Source: a virus
Length of the DNA: 39,965 nt
Direction: 5' to 3' (one strand)
IMG/VR virus record: IMGVR_UViG_3300032893_000146
Span: 1 to 39,965 of that record
Part shown: positions 1 through 5,526 of the stretch, one piece after another
Numbering within the stretch: position 1 is the stretch's first letter
Layout of the letters: each line of letters opens with the position of its first letter
Notes under the pieces: generated by a model
The model's database searches: none
Seen by the model: only the letters and a program-made list of their open reading frames with translations
Told to the model about the DNA's origin: nothing
Translations under genes and position numbers: made by a program

Positions 1-280
1 AGCTAAAATAGCATCTCTCTTTACCTATGGTTCCAAATTTTTTCTTGTCGACTAGTTTTTTTTCAATCAAAGAGGCTAAAGATCGACAGACGGATTTACG
101 TTCCATGCCGGTTTTTTCAGCTAATTGATTAAGGCTTATCTTATCTGCGGATTTGTGCCATCCGAATGTCTGACGAATAATGACTAAAATAACTCTAAGC
201 TCGCCCTCTGTCAGCGTCTTAAAAATTTCGTCTAAGCAAATATTTGGTGTCTGGGTATGGTTGGGTGCTGAAATTTTCAT
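1..280 (-). CDS. Phage replication protein O-like, N-terminal part (runs off window start)
   Basis: The 93 visible residues resemble the N-terminal DNA-binding domain of lambda-O-type replication initiators. That domain binds origin repeats and recruits the helicase or helicase loader. The visible signs are the opening TPN-I-LDEIF, the segment GELRVILVIIRQTFGWHK (residues 27-44) and the recognition part ISLNQLAEKTGMERKSVCRSL (residues 48-68, quoted in part as family-like). The start at 280 overlaps the stop of the upstream 69-aa gene by four bases (ATGA), which suggests translational coupling. The frame is open at base 1. The matching C-terminal half seems to be the gene entering at the other window edge, so this is probably one gene split by the way a circular genome was opened. 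Confidence 0.85.
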   Translation of the reverse strand, partial: MKISAPNHTQTPNICLDEIFKTLTEGELRVILVIIRQTFGWHKSADKISLNQLAEKTGMERKSVCRSLASLIEKKLVDKKKFGTIGKERCYFS

Positions 281-486
281 TCTTCCACCTCCTCAATATA
301 TCCTATTAAAAATAATTCTTTATAAATATTTTCAGGTACATCGAGAATAGATATTTTCCCTGATTCCAGAAGAGCGTAGGTAGCCTTTCCTTCAAGCGAT
401 AGCCTAGGGTCTTCAAGGATTTCAGTGATTAAAACGGTGTAAAATGAGTTTCGATGAAAAGTCTCTTTTTGTCGTAACTCGTACAT
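277..486 (-). CDS. Small winged-helix-like protein upstream of the replication gene
   Basis: This 69-aa protein has a strong ribosome site (AAGGAG, 8 bases before ATG). Residues 16-44, with the core VLITEILEDPRLSLEGKATY, look like the first helices of the winged-helix domain that opens many phage and plasmid replication initiators (pattern F-V-x-x-I-L-x-D-P-x-L-S-x-x-A-K-x-x-Y). It is too short to be a full initiator and ends in an acidic tail. It overlaps the O-like gene by ATGA, so the two are probably co-translated. It could be an accessory replication factor or a small regulator. Function is inferred only from this weak motif and its position. Confidence 0.7.
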   Translation of the reverse strand: MYELRQKETFHRNSFYTVLITEILEDPRLSLEGKATYALLESGKISILDVPENIYKELFLIGYIEEVEE

Positions 487-530
487 AATTTTTCTCCTTT
501 TTTCATTAAAATAATGATTTAGTGTTGCGC

Positions 531-674
531 TTTAAGGAGAAATCTATTATGGTGAGAGGCATAAGATTTTCGGTTTGTTAGGGGAGATTGGAGTTTACCC
601 TAATAGATTTCTCTTTGAGACTGTTCCATAACAGTCTCTCCTTAAACCCTCTCTCTTCGGAGTGAGGGTTTTTT
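531..674 (+). ncRNA. Candidate structured RNA, unit 1 of a tandem array
   Basis: No convincing gene covers this stretch. It holds nested exact inverted repeats. Bases 537-549 pair with 601-613 over 13 bases. Bases 617-625 pair with 630-638 over 9 bases with a CCAT loop. Bases 531-540 can pair with 637-646 instead, which competes with the first stem and touches the terminator. It ends in a strong intrinsic terminator at 644-674. No good sigma70 promoter was found just upstream, so its 5' end is unknown. A 10-codon open frame with AAGGAG (534-539) starts at 549 on this strand. It may be an antisense or regulatory RNA, or the leader structure of the minus-strand operon read from the other strand. 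Confidence 0.45.
644..674 (+). terminator. Intrinsic terminator T1 with UUCG loop
   Basis: A 12-pair stem with one T-T mismatch (644-655 with 660-671) is closed by C-TTCG-G, the very stable tetraloop, and followed by a T run at 669-674. The minus strand lacks a comparable T run, so it acts in the plus direction. Confidence 0.85.
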
Positions 675-680
675 ATTTCT

Positions 681-696
681 ACAAGAAACTTCTTGT
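681..696 (+). promoter_or_regulatory. Palindromic operator candidate over a promoter -35
   Basis: ACAAGAA-AC-TTCTTGT is a perfect 7-base palindrome directly after terminator T1. It overlaps the TTGTGA -35 candidate of the next unit. Its right half extends to TTCTTGTGAA, the reverse complement of TTCACAAGAA, which lies on the -35 of unit 3 at 922-931. A shared regulator is inferred. Confidence 0.45.
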
Positions 697-722
697 GAAA
701 TATTTTTGGATCTTGCTATCGT
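693..722 (+). promoter_or_regulatory. Promoter candidate for unit 2
   Basis: TTGTGA (693-698), an 18-base spacer and TATCGT (717-722) preceded by TGC, giving an extended -10. Transcription would start near 729, just before the hairpin at 735-756. Confidence 0.45.
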
Positions 723-728
723 AAAGAC

Positions 729-783
729 AGCTTCATAAGGGGATGAACTCCCTTATACTACCCGGCTCGATGGCCGGGTTTTT
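729..783 (+). ncRNA. Candidate short RNA, unit 2 of the tandem array
   Basis: A predicted RNA of about 55 bases lies between the promoter candidate and terminator T2. It would be almost all structure: ATAAGGG (735-741) pairs with CCCTTAT (750-756), followed directly by the T2 stem. No usable open frame is visible. Size and layout resemble the 77-base OOP RNA of lambda, made opposite to gene O. That likeness is inference from position, not from sequence identity. Confidence 0.45.
760..783 (+). terminator. Intrinsic terminator T2
   Basis: ACCCGGC (760-766) pairs perfectly with GCCGGGT (773-779) around a 6-base loop, followed by TTTTT. No T run follows on the minus strand, so it is directional. 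Confidence 0.88.
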
Positions 784-921
784 CATTTTTGTGACCCACC
801 GCAAAAAAAGGGTCGCATTCTCGCAAAATATACTCAAAATCGTTTTGATTTCTAGGTATTTTATTTCACGATCTTGAAAATTCAACCTTAAGCGTTAAGC
901 CTAAAAGGCAAAAAAAAATTA

Positions 922-950
922 TTCACAAGAAATCTCCCATTCATTAAAAT
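922..950 (+). promoter_or_regulatory. Promoter candidate for unit 3
   Basis: TTCACA (922-927), exactly 17 bases, then TAAAAT (945-950). This is the best sigma70-like match in the gap. The -35 lies inside TTCACAAGAA, the motif also found inverted at unit 2. Confidence 0.5.
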
Positions 951-956
951 TGGAAT

Positions 957-1053
957 CTTTGAAATTTGTGAGAGCCTCCTAAGTAACCTCTTTGCAAATA
1001 GGCCTTTGTGTGTTTTTTTCTCTTCATAGCCCCACAGTGTTGTGGGGTTTTTT
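957..1053 (+). ncRNA. Candidate short RNA, unit 3 of the tandem array
   Basis: A transcript starting about 7 bases after the -10 would be near 97 bases long and end at terminator T3. The 5' part is pyrimidine-rich and less structured than in units 1 and 2. The 63-residue minus-strand open frame across it (944-1135) lacks a ribosome site and spans the terminator, so it is not taken as a gene. Confidence 0.45.
1030..1053 (+). terminator. Intrinsic terminator T3
   Basis: CCCCACA (1030-1036), loop GTGT, TGTGGGG (1041-1047), then six T. It works in the plus direction only. Confidence 0.88.
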
Positions 1054-1065
1054 CATTCCAGGATA

Positions 1066-1094
1066 TTGAAATAAAAAGAAAGACTTGATAACGT
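1066..1094 (+). promoter_or_regulatory. Promoter candidate for unit 4
   Basis: TTGAAA (1066-1071), 17 bases, TAACGT (1089-1094), starting 12 bases after the T run of T3. The -10 is only fair. Confidence 0.4.
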
Positions 1095-1100
1095 GACGTT

Positions 1101-1193
1101 GAGTTGTTAGTTATTGCTGTCTTTCGTATTCCCAAAAATCATATCCGTGGTTTTTGGTAAAGGGGTCAAGGGTTATGGCTTGGCCCCTTTTTT
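1101..1193 (+). ncRNA. Candidate short RNA, unit 4 of the tandem array
   Basis: A predicted RNA of about 93 bases with two hairpins: CCAAAAATCA (1132-1141) with TGGTTTTTGG (1148-1157), ten pairs including one wobble, then the T4 stem. It ends exactly at the stop codon of the convergent repressor-like gene, so it could be antisense to that mRNA's 3' end and to the leader of the genes after it. Confidence 0.45.
1159..1193 (+). terminator. Intrinsic terminator T4
   Basis: A 12-pair stem (1159-1170 with 1179-1190, one G-T pair, 8-base loop) followed by TTTTTT. The hairpin lies directly after the stop of the minus-strand repressor gene. On the minus strand only TTT follows the stem, so termination that way would be weak. 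Confidence 0.88.
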
Positions 1194-1488
1194 ATGCTGC
1201 AACCATTTTCCCTTTCAAGATCAAATATTCTTCAATTGGGATTGCGATCACTGCACCCGAGGGTTTTGGTTTCTCTTTTTTGGGAGGCTTCTCTCTCAAA
1301 GTAAGTTCCAAAAGCTCCTTTGCGGAGACTTTTCCTCTCGTGTACATCTCTATTTTCAATGCAAGCTTCCGTGATGGTCTTTGCTTTTCTTCAATGATGT
1401 TATAGAAATAACTTGGCGTAAGATCTAGAGCTAGAGCAAAATCTTTGCCAGATACATTTTCTTCTATTAACCAGTCTTTAATCAACAT
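1192..1488 (-). CDS. Helix-turn-helix Cro/repressor-like regulator
   Basis: This 98-aa protein has an N-terminal helix-turn-helix of the XRE/YdaS type at residues 3-60. GKDFALALDLTPSYFYNI (14-31) carries the turn and recognition helix, and the stretch RPSRKLALKIEMYTRGKVSA (37-56) is typical of Cro-like proteins in which the last helices set the dimer. The C-terminal third is a basic Lys/Pro linker followed by a short hydrophobic end. The start is fixed by AAGGAGG six bases upstream. It is the first gene of the minus-strand early operon, opposite RecT, where Cro or a lytic repressor usually sits. It probably binds the repeats in 1514-1650. Whether it represses lytic or lysogenic genes cannot be told. 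Confidence 0.8.
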   Translation of the reverse strand: MLIKDWLIEENVSGKDFALALDLTPSYFYNIIEEKQRPSRKLALKIEMYTRGKVSAKELLELTLREKPPKKEKPKPSGAVIAIPIEEYLILKGKMVAA

Positions 1489-1513
1489 AACGATCCTCCT
1501 TTTTTAGTCACCT

Positions 1514-1542
1514 AGCATACATAAAAGTATATTTTCCTGCAA
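1514..1542 (-). promoter_or_regulatory. Minus-strand early promoter
   Basis: On the minus strand TTGCAG (1542-1537), 17 bases, TATGCT (1519-1514), about 25 bases before the repressor start. An inverted repeat AAAAGTATAT (1523-1532) and ATATACTTTT (1574-1583) has one arm inside the spacer, a likely operator pair. Confidence 0.6.
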
Positions 1543-1602
1543 GTCCTGTTATAAGGCAATCGGATTTTTAATCATATACTTTTTCTTTTTATGCGAAAAA
1601 GC

Positions 1603-1632
1603 TTGATCCGAAATCGTATGATATGCTATATT
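1603..1632 (+). promoter_or_regulatory. Plus-strand early promoter with flanking inverted repeat
   Basis: TTGATC (1603-1608), 18 bases, TATATT (1627-1632) with an extended TGC before it. CTTGATC (1602-1608) and GATCAAG (1643-1649) form an inverted repeat around the -10 and start site, so a bound regulator would block it. It would drive the recombination block. Confidence 0.6.
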
Positions 1633-1737
1633 TAGGATATTAGATCAAGTACGCGATTAACGTCGACACCCTAGAGGACGATTGCTAAAGTTGGAAAGAT
1701 CTGGTAGAGAGAAAAATAAGACTGCGGAGAGATAAAA

Positions 1738-1986
1738 ATGGACCAAGCTAAGGTAGAAAAAGAAAAAAAAGGATGGGGGAAAATTCAGGCCGCTATTGTT
1801 GTTTGTGCGGTTATTTTCTTTGCATCCTGTGTTTTGCCTTCTGAACTTAAAATCACGATAAATCACAAGCATCATTTCGAGTACAGCTCTTCTTCGATAA
1901 AACTCGAACATGAGCACAAATTTCGATCTTTTGATCGAATCAGTTTAGACCATAACCACAAAGGAACCATGTGGATCCATCCTTAA
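1738..1986 (+). CDS. Small membrane or lipoprotein, His-rich
   Basis: An 82-aa protein with a charged Lys-rich N-terminus (residues 1-16), one hydrophobic segment (residues 17-34, core AAIVVCAVIFFASC) and a polar C-terminal part rich in His (HKHH, HEHK, DHNHKG). FASC at the end of the hydrophobic stretch resembles a lipobox, though the n-region is long. The ribosome site is GGAGAG. It is the first gene of the plus-strand early operon. The histidines could bind metal. No family was recognised. Confidence 0.65.
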   Translation: MDQAKVEKEKKGWGKIQAAIVVCAVIFFASCVLPSELKITINHKHHFEYSSSSIKLEHEHKFRSFDRISLDHNHKGTMWIHP

Positions 1987-2018
1987 AACAAGAAAAAACT
2001 TTAAAAAGAGAGGAAAAT

Positions 2019-2168
2019 ATGTCATACGAGGGATTTTGCCAAGACATATATGAATATATGTTTTGTGAAGAAGAGATTAGAGGGTTGTCCGAGGAGTATC
2101 GCCCTATTGATCCATACGCTAACTTTGATAGCTTAGAAGATTACGAGAACAAAGTTTATAGACTATAA
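2019..2168 (+). CDS. Small acidic protein of unknown function
   Basis: A 49-aa protein starting MSYEGFCQDIYEY. This ATG was chosen over the one at 1971 because AGAGAGG precedes it at good spacing, while the longer form would overlap the previous gene. It is acidic (many Glu and Asp) with several Tyr. It sits 12 bases before recT in the same operon. Small acidic proteins before phage recombinases are common but varied in role. No function can be given. Confidence 0.65.
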   Translation: MSYEGFCQDIYEYMFCEEEIRGLSEEYRPIDPYANFDSLEDYENKVYRL

Positions 2169-2180
2169 AGAGAGGTAAAA

Positions 2181-3005
2181 ATGAACACACAAGTTGCCGT
2201 TGTCGATGAGTTTGAGAACTCAATTCAGAGCATCTCTAAGATGCAAACCATGTGCTCTACGCTCATGAAAACGAAACACTATCAAAAGATGGGTGAAGAG
2301 GGAATTTTTGCCATCGTCACTAAGGCAAAGAGCATTGGTCTAGACCCGCTCGAAGCTTTAAACGGTGGCCTTTATTTTGTTCAAGGGAAAGTGGGGATGT
2401 CATCGGAAACGATGGCATCTCTCATCCGTGGAGCTGGCCATAGCATCATAAAAGATCCTAAGAGCAATAACGATATATGCATTTTACACGGGAAGAGAAA
2501 AGATAACGGGGATACATGGACAATCACCTTTTCACTAGACGACGCAAGGCGTGCTGGTCTGATGAAAAACATGTATGAGAAATACCCAGCAATCATGTTG
2601 TATAATCGCTCTATGTCAATGTTAGCTAGACAACTGTTTCCTGACGTGATTAAAGGCGCAGGATATACTCTCGATGAGCTTAAAGAAATCGAGAGGTCTA
2701 ACAAGATCGAACAGCATCCTTCAGTTAATTTGCAAACGGGAGAGGTTCAGGAAGTGATCGCAGAGGTTGAAGAGGTTAAGAGACCATCCGCCGAAGAGAT
2801 TGAAAATCTAGAAAAGATCCTGCTAGAATGCTCGCACGACTATCAAGAAAGTGTCGAAAAGTCCTTACGCAGCATGAAAATTTCTAGTCTTAAAGATGTT
2901 AATTCCACGGTTTACGTAAGACTTCACACTGCAGCTCTAAAAAAGCGTGAGGAACACAAGCTATCACAACAAGAGGAGTCTAATGAATCCGTCGCAGTTG
3001 CTTGA
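2181..3005 (+). CDS. recT: RecT-family single-strand annealing protein
   Basis: This 274-aa protein matches the RecT group of phage recombinases, which coat single-stranded DNA and anneal complementary strands after an exonuclease resects an end. Visible signs: KAKSIGLDPLEALNGGLYFV (48-67), where the family has the GL-P-A pattern; ETMASLIRGAGHSI (76-89); and the basic-to-core stretch DDARRAGL (120-127) followed by YNRSMSMLARQLFPDVIKGA (141-160). After residue 170 comes a charged helical tail, usual for the family. The ribosome site is AGAGAGG. It lies in one operon with the YqaJ exonuclease gene, the classic two-component pairing. It acts in the cytoplasm on replicating phage DNA. Confidence 0.92.
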   Translation: MNTQVAVVDEFENSIQSISKMQTMCSTLMKTKHYQKMGEEGIFAIVTKAKSIGLDPLEALNGGLYFVQGKVGMSSETMASLIRGAGHSIIKDPKSNNDICILHGKRKDNGDTWTITFSLDDARRAGLMKNMYEKYPAIMLYNRSMSMLARQLFPDVIKGAGYTLDELKEIERSNKIEQHPSVNLQTGEVQEVIAEVEEVKRPSAEEIENLEKILLECSHDYQESVEKSLRSMKISSLKDVNSTVYVRLHTAALKKREEHKLSQQEESNESVAVA

Positions 3006-3180
3006 AGAAATCAATTTGAAGTACGGAGAATGGCTAGATCAAGCAGGGGACAACAGTCCCTTGCTCATGAATCAGATTCTTGCCCAAATGGTGTTGATCG
3101 AAAGAGATGAAAAAAACTATTACTTAAAGAGGCTGCGATATGAGACTAGAAGTCCCTCAGGGGTCCCAAGAATGGATTGA
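2983..3180 (+). CDS. Small protein between recT and exonuclease
   Basis: A 65-aa protein (MNPSQLLEEINLKYGEWLD...). The ATG at 2983 is preceded by AGAGGAG, which decides the start. It overlaps the last 23 bases of recT and the first 41 bases of the exonuclease gene, so all three are probably translated together. It looks like two amphipathic helices with a basic end. It may be an adaptor for the recombination pair, but there is no motif to prove this. Confidence 0.65.
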   Translation: MNPSQLLEEINLKYGEWLDQAGDNSPLLMNQILAQMVLIERDEKNYYLKRLRYETRSPSGVPRMD

Positions 3181-3994
3181 ACTAAGAAGTTCGAAGATAA
3201 CAGCAACGGACTCTAGCGTAATAATGGAAGTTAGCCCTTGGAAAACTCCATATCAACTTTGGATGATTAAAAAGGGATTTTTGGAAGATTCTCCGCAAAC
3301 AGAGGCAATGAAACGAGGGCTTTCTCTCGAGCCTGAAGCGAGATCTAAATTTGAAGAATCTTTCGGAGAAAGATTTTCGCCTACAGTCATTGTTAGCGAC
3401 GAAATAACCTGGATGATGGCCTCTTTAGATGGTATCTCAGAATCTGGAAAAGAAATCGTAGAAATAAAATGCCCTTTAAATCGAGATGACCAGAGGATGG
3501 CTTCTGAAGGGCTAATTCCTTCTAAATATTATCCGCAACTTCAGCATCAGATCGCCGTTTGTGGTGTTGAGAAGGCTCATTATTATTCTTATGACGGTCA
3601 TGAGGGCGCACACGTCATCGTGAAAAGGGATGAGCCTTATATCAAAAAAATGATGGAACTTGAAAAAGAATTTTACGAAAGCCTTGATAATTTTGTTGTT
3701 CCAAAGATGAAAGAAAAGGACTTTATCTATCGTCAGGATGATGATTGGGAGGAATGTGTTTCTCTTTGGCGAGAGTGTTCTAGGTTGAGAAAGAAATATG
3801 AGGATCAAGAAAATTTCTTCAAATCTAGGCTTTTAGAAATGTGTTCTGGAAAAAATACGAAAGGATGCGGTATATCGGTTAGCAAGCATATGAGAAAAGG
3901 CGCTATCGTTTACAAAAACGTTCCTGGAATTGAGCTTTTGGATGTTGAAAAAGGCCGTGGAGACCCTATTGAAGTATGGAGAATAACCGAATAA
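3140..3994 (+). CDS. YqaJ/lambda-type exonuclease
   Basis: A 284-aa nuclease of the PD-(D/E)XK class that degrades one strand of linear double-stranded DNA 5' to 3', giving single strands to RecT. Motifs in order: GSQEWIELRSSKITAT (8-23), the family's opening; RGLSLEPEAR (59-68) with the first acidic residues; SLDGI (95-99) with the catalytic Asp; VEIKCP (107-112) with the E-x-K pair; and YYPQLQHQIAV (130-140), the glutamine motif. The C-terminal 100 residues are a charged helical region. The length is within the range of YqaJ proteins, somewhat above lambda Exo. AGAGG precedes the start. Confidence 0.92.
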   Translation: MRLEVPQGSQEWIELRSSKITATDSSVIMEVSPWKTPYQLWMIKKGFLEDSPQTEAMKRGLSLEPEARSKFEESFGERFSPTVIVSDEITWMMASLDGISESGKEIVEIKCPLNRDDQRMASEGLIPSKYYPQLQHQIAVCGVEKAHYYSYDGHEGAHVIVKRDEPYIKKMMELEKEFYESLDNFVVPKMKEKDFIYRQDDDWEECVSLWRECSRLRKKYEDQENFFKSRLLEMCSGKNTKGCGISVSKHMRKGAIVYKNVPGIELLDVEKGRGDPIEVWRITE

Positions 3995-3999
3995 AAAGA

Positions 4000-4022
4000 G
4001 CCCTAAGACCTATTCTTAGGGC
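4000..4022 (+). other. Hairpin after the exonuclease gene
   Basis: GCCCTAAG (4000-4007) and CTTAGGGC (4015-4022) form a perfect 8-base stem with a 7-base loop, five bases after the exonuclease stop. There is no T run, so it is more likely an RNA-stability or attenuation element than a full terminator. Confidence 0.55.
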
Positions 4023-4047
4023 CCCAAAACTAACCTTTATACATAGG

Positions 4048-4077
4048 AGTCGTATGAGATGAGATCCTCACACGACT
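4048..4077 (+). other. Second hairpin before the 85-aa gene
   Basis: AGTCGT-A-TGAG (4048-4058) pairs with CTCA-C-ACGACT (4067-4077) with one mismatch. It has no T run. Together with the hairpin at 4000 it separates the recombination genes from the next part of the operon. Confidence 0.45.
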
Positions 4078-4101
4078 TCTGTTTAGCATAAGTAAAAAAT
4101 A

Positions 4102-4359
4102 ATGGCTACAATTTTTGAGAGAAAATACAATTCAGGAACAATCATTGTGCGGGTGATGCTTAGAAAAAAAGGAAGCCCTCCTTTTTGTCTTTCCTTCCAA
4201 GACTGGGATGCGGCATGCGATTGGCTTGAGAACAATGAAGAAAAATTCTATAAAGATCCTGCGAAATATTTCCTCTGGAGAGAGAAAGAAAACGAAAAAA
4301 TGAGAAGAAATAGGCTTAAAGTCTATCAAGGAATGATAAGAAGAAAACGTCCTTTCTAA
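4102..4359 (+). CDS. Basic protein of unknown function
   Basis: An 85-aa protein with a short beta-rich N-terminal half (TIIVRVMLRKKGSPPFCLSF) and a helical, strongly basic C-terminal half ending RRKRPF. It could bind nucleic acid through the basic tail. The ribosome site is weak (AAGTAAAAAATA). It follows the recombination pair by about 100 bases that hold two hairpins. I recognise no family. Confidence 0.6.
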   Translation: MATIFERKYNSGTIIVRVMLRKKGSPPFCLSFQDWDAACDWLENNEEKFYKDPAKYFLWREKENEKMRRNRLKVYQGMIRRKRPF

Positions 4360-4362
4360 TAT

Positions 4363-4491
4363 TCATGAGCCTTTTTTCTTCATCTTCTTGTCACACTCTT
4401 TGATCTTCTTGTCTCTAGGGATGTCTTTCTTGATCAGAGTGGTCATCATCTTATCCATCTTTTTTTTGTTACGTTTTATCAGTTCGTCCAT
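4363..4491 (-). CDS. Lysine-rich micro-protein on the opposite strand
   Basis: A 42-aa frame not listed by longer-ORF criteria: it begins MDELIKRNKKKMDKMMTTL and ends with a run of Lys. CAGGAG lies about eight bases before the ATG, a convincing ribosome site, and TTGACT-17-TAAGGT upstream on the minus strand is a possible promoter. It is convergent with the 85-aa gene, three bases from its stop, and lies inside the plus-strand early block. It may be a small nucleic-acid-binding protein. One of several very basic micro-proteins in this genome. Confidence 0.5.
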   Translation of the reverse strand: MDELIKRNKKKMDKMMTTLIKKDIPRDKKIKECDKKMKKKGS

Positions 4492-4569
4492 TACGTTTTC
4501 TCCTGTTGGGTTAGGCTCACCTTATTGTTGTAGAAAAAATAAGTCAAGGGATTGACGCAAGCTCGAGTC

Positions 4570-4594
4570 AGCTGGTAAGGAATTCTTACTAGCT
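4570..4594. promoter_or_regulatory. Inverted repeat, possible operator
   Basis: AGCTGGTAAG (4570-4579) and CTTACTAGCT (4585-4594) form a 10-pair stem with one G-T pair around GAATT. It lies in a 255-base gap with a divergent gene on each side, so it may be an operator or RNA hairpin. No T run follows on either strand. Confidence 0.4.
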
Positions 4595-4693
4595 CAGCGT
4601 TTTCTAGGGTACTCTCTACAGATACTTGGCTAACCAAGAAATTATTTTATCGTGGTTTATTTTTCCTGTATCCATAGGGTCGCATTTTTTATC

Positions 4694-4722
4694 TTGACAT
4701 AATGTCTCTGTTAGCATATCTT
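4694..4722 (+). promoter_or_regulatory. Promoter candidate for the 4747-6614 genes
   Basis: A consensus TTGACA (4694-4699), 17 bases, TATCTT (4717-4722). The transcript would start about 20 bases before the start codon at 4747. The -35 is perfect and the -10 fair. Confidence 0.55.
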
Positions 4723-4746
4723 TTTGTAACAAAAAAGGAAAGAGAT

Positions 4747-5013
4747 ATGCAAGGAACAGGATTTAGCGCATTTGAATGGCAACACTCAAACATCGGCGGC
4801 CAAAATTGGCACGCCACAACAATTGCTATAGCAACGAAGAATAAAGAGCTATGTTCACACGCAAACATGTTCAACATACTGGTAGCGCCGGAATTTGAGT
4901 TTGGCGATCCGGAACAAATAAGTTTTACTGTTAGTTGTGGGGTATGCAAAAAAACTTACGGAAAGACGGAAAAGAGGTTAACAGAAGAATTTAAAAAAAA
5001 CATCATATCATGA
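4747..5013 (+). CDS. Unknown protein with a CxxC motif
   Basis: An 88-aa protein starting MQGTGFSAFEW. The ATG at 4747 follows AAGGAAAGAG, while the upstream in-frame start at 4702 has none and would lie within the promoter. Residues near the end carry SCGVCKKTYGKTEKRL, and LCSHAN lies 25 or so residues before, so Cys and His could bind a metal ion. The first half is rich in aromatic and small residues. It is probably a small early protein. Family not recognised. Confidence 0.65.
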   Translation: MQGTGFSAFEWQHSNIGGQNWHATTIAIATKNKELCSHANMFNILVAPEFEFGDPEQISFTVSCGVCKKTYGKTEKRLTEEFKKNIIS

Positions 5014-5025
5014 AGAGACAAAAAG

Positions 5026-5334
5026 ATGGAAGAAAAGCGTAAAATCACAAAACAAGAAGTCCAAGAATATATTCAAGAAAACTTTGATACTTTTTTCGTA
5101 GATGCTTTGGCTAAATATATACTCAATGCAATGTCTCCAGATCCAGAAGATAGACTTAGTCCTGAAGAATATAGAGAAGATTTGAAGCAGTTGATTTGGG
5201 AGGGTATAGCCCACGGGGTTAAAGAATACTTAGACGAATATGAGCATAGCTACCAATTTATGGAGAAATTAGCTTCTGAGATGGTCGGGAGATTTTTACA
5301 TGCACATAAAAGAATATCAGTCAGTTTTGAATGA
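5026..5334 (+). CDS. Helical early protein of unknown function
   Basis: A 102-aa protein, mainly helical and acidic, with the segment MSPDPEDRLSPEEYREDLKQ in the middle and aromatic residues through the second half. It follows the previous gene by 12 bases, with GAGACAAAAAG as a weak ribosome site. The spacing places it in the same early operon. No motif links it to a known function. Confidence 0.65.
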   Translation: MEEKRKITKQEVQEYIQENFDTFFVDALAKYILNAMSPDPEDRLSPEEYREDLKQLIWEGIAHGVKEYLDEYEHSYQFMEKLASEMVGRFLHAHKRISVSFE

Positions 5335-5349
5335 AAAAAGGAGAAAAAA

Positions 5350-5526
5350 ATGGAAGCTTGGATTCAATTTGGAAGCGTGATTTTGACAATTTTGGGAACG
5401 ACATATTACATTCATAGAGACATAAAGGAAGATCATCGAGAATTCAAAGAGCAATTGAGAGCTCAGACATCAAGGACGGATACCCTTTATCAAATGTTTG
5501 TGGATCTTCTTAAAGAGAGAAAATAA
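5350..5526 (+). CDS. Small membrane protein with helical tail
   Basis: A 58-aa protein preceded by AAGGAG. Residues 3-21 (AWIQFGSVILTILGTTYYI) form one membrane segment. The rest, starting HRDIKEDHREFKEQL, is a charged, probably coiled-coil helix on the cytoplasmic side. The layout resembles small phage membrane proteins, including some holin-like or superinfection-related ones, but no specific signature is present. Its stop overlaps the start of the next gene (TAATG), so the two are coupled. Confidence 0.65.
   Translation: MEAWIQFGSVILTILGTTYYIHRDIKEDHREFKEQLRAQTSRTDTLYQMFVDLLKERK

Noticed and set aside
944-1135. 63-residue minus-strand open frame
   Set aside because: Its first codon is not ATG, no ribosome site precedes it, and it runs through terminator T3.
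1114-1405. Two plus-strand frames opposite the repressor-like gene
   Set aside because: They cross terminator T4 and lie against a gene with a clear helix-turn-helix and strong ribosome site.
4561-4600. TAGCTCAGC, similar to the D-arm of a tRNA
   Set aside because: No acceptor, anticodon or T-arm could be paired around it on either strand. No tRNA was found in the window.
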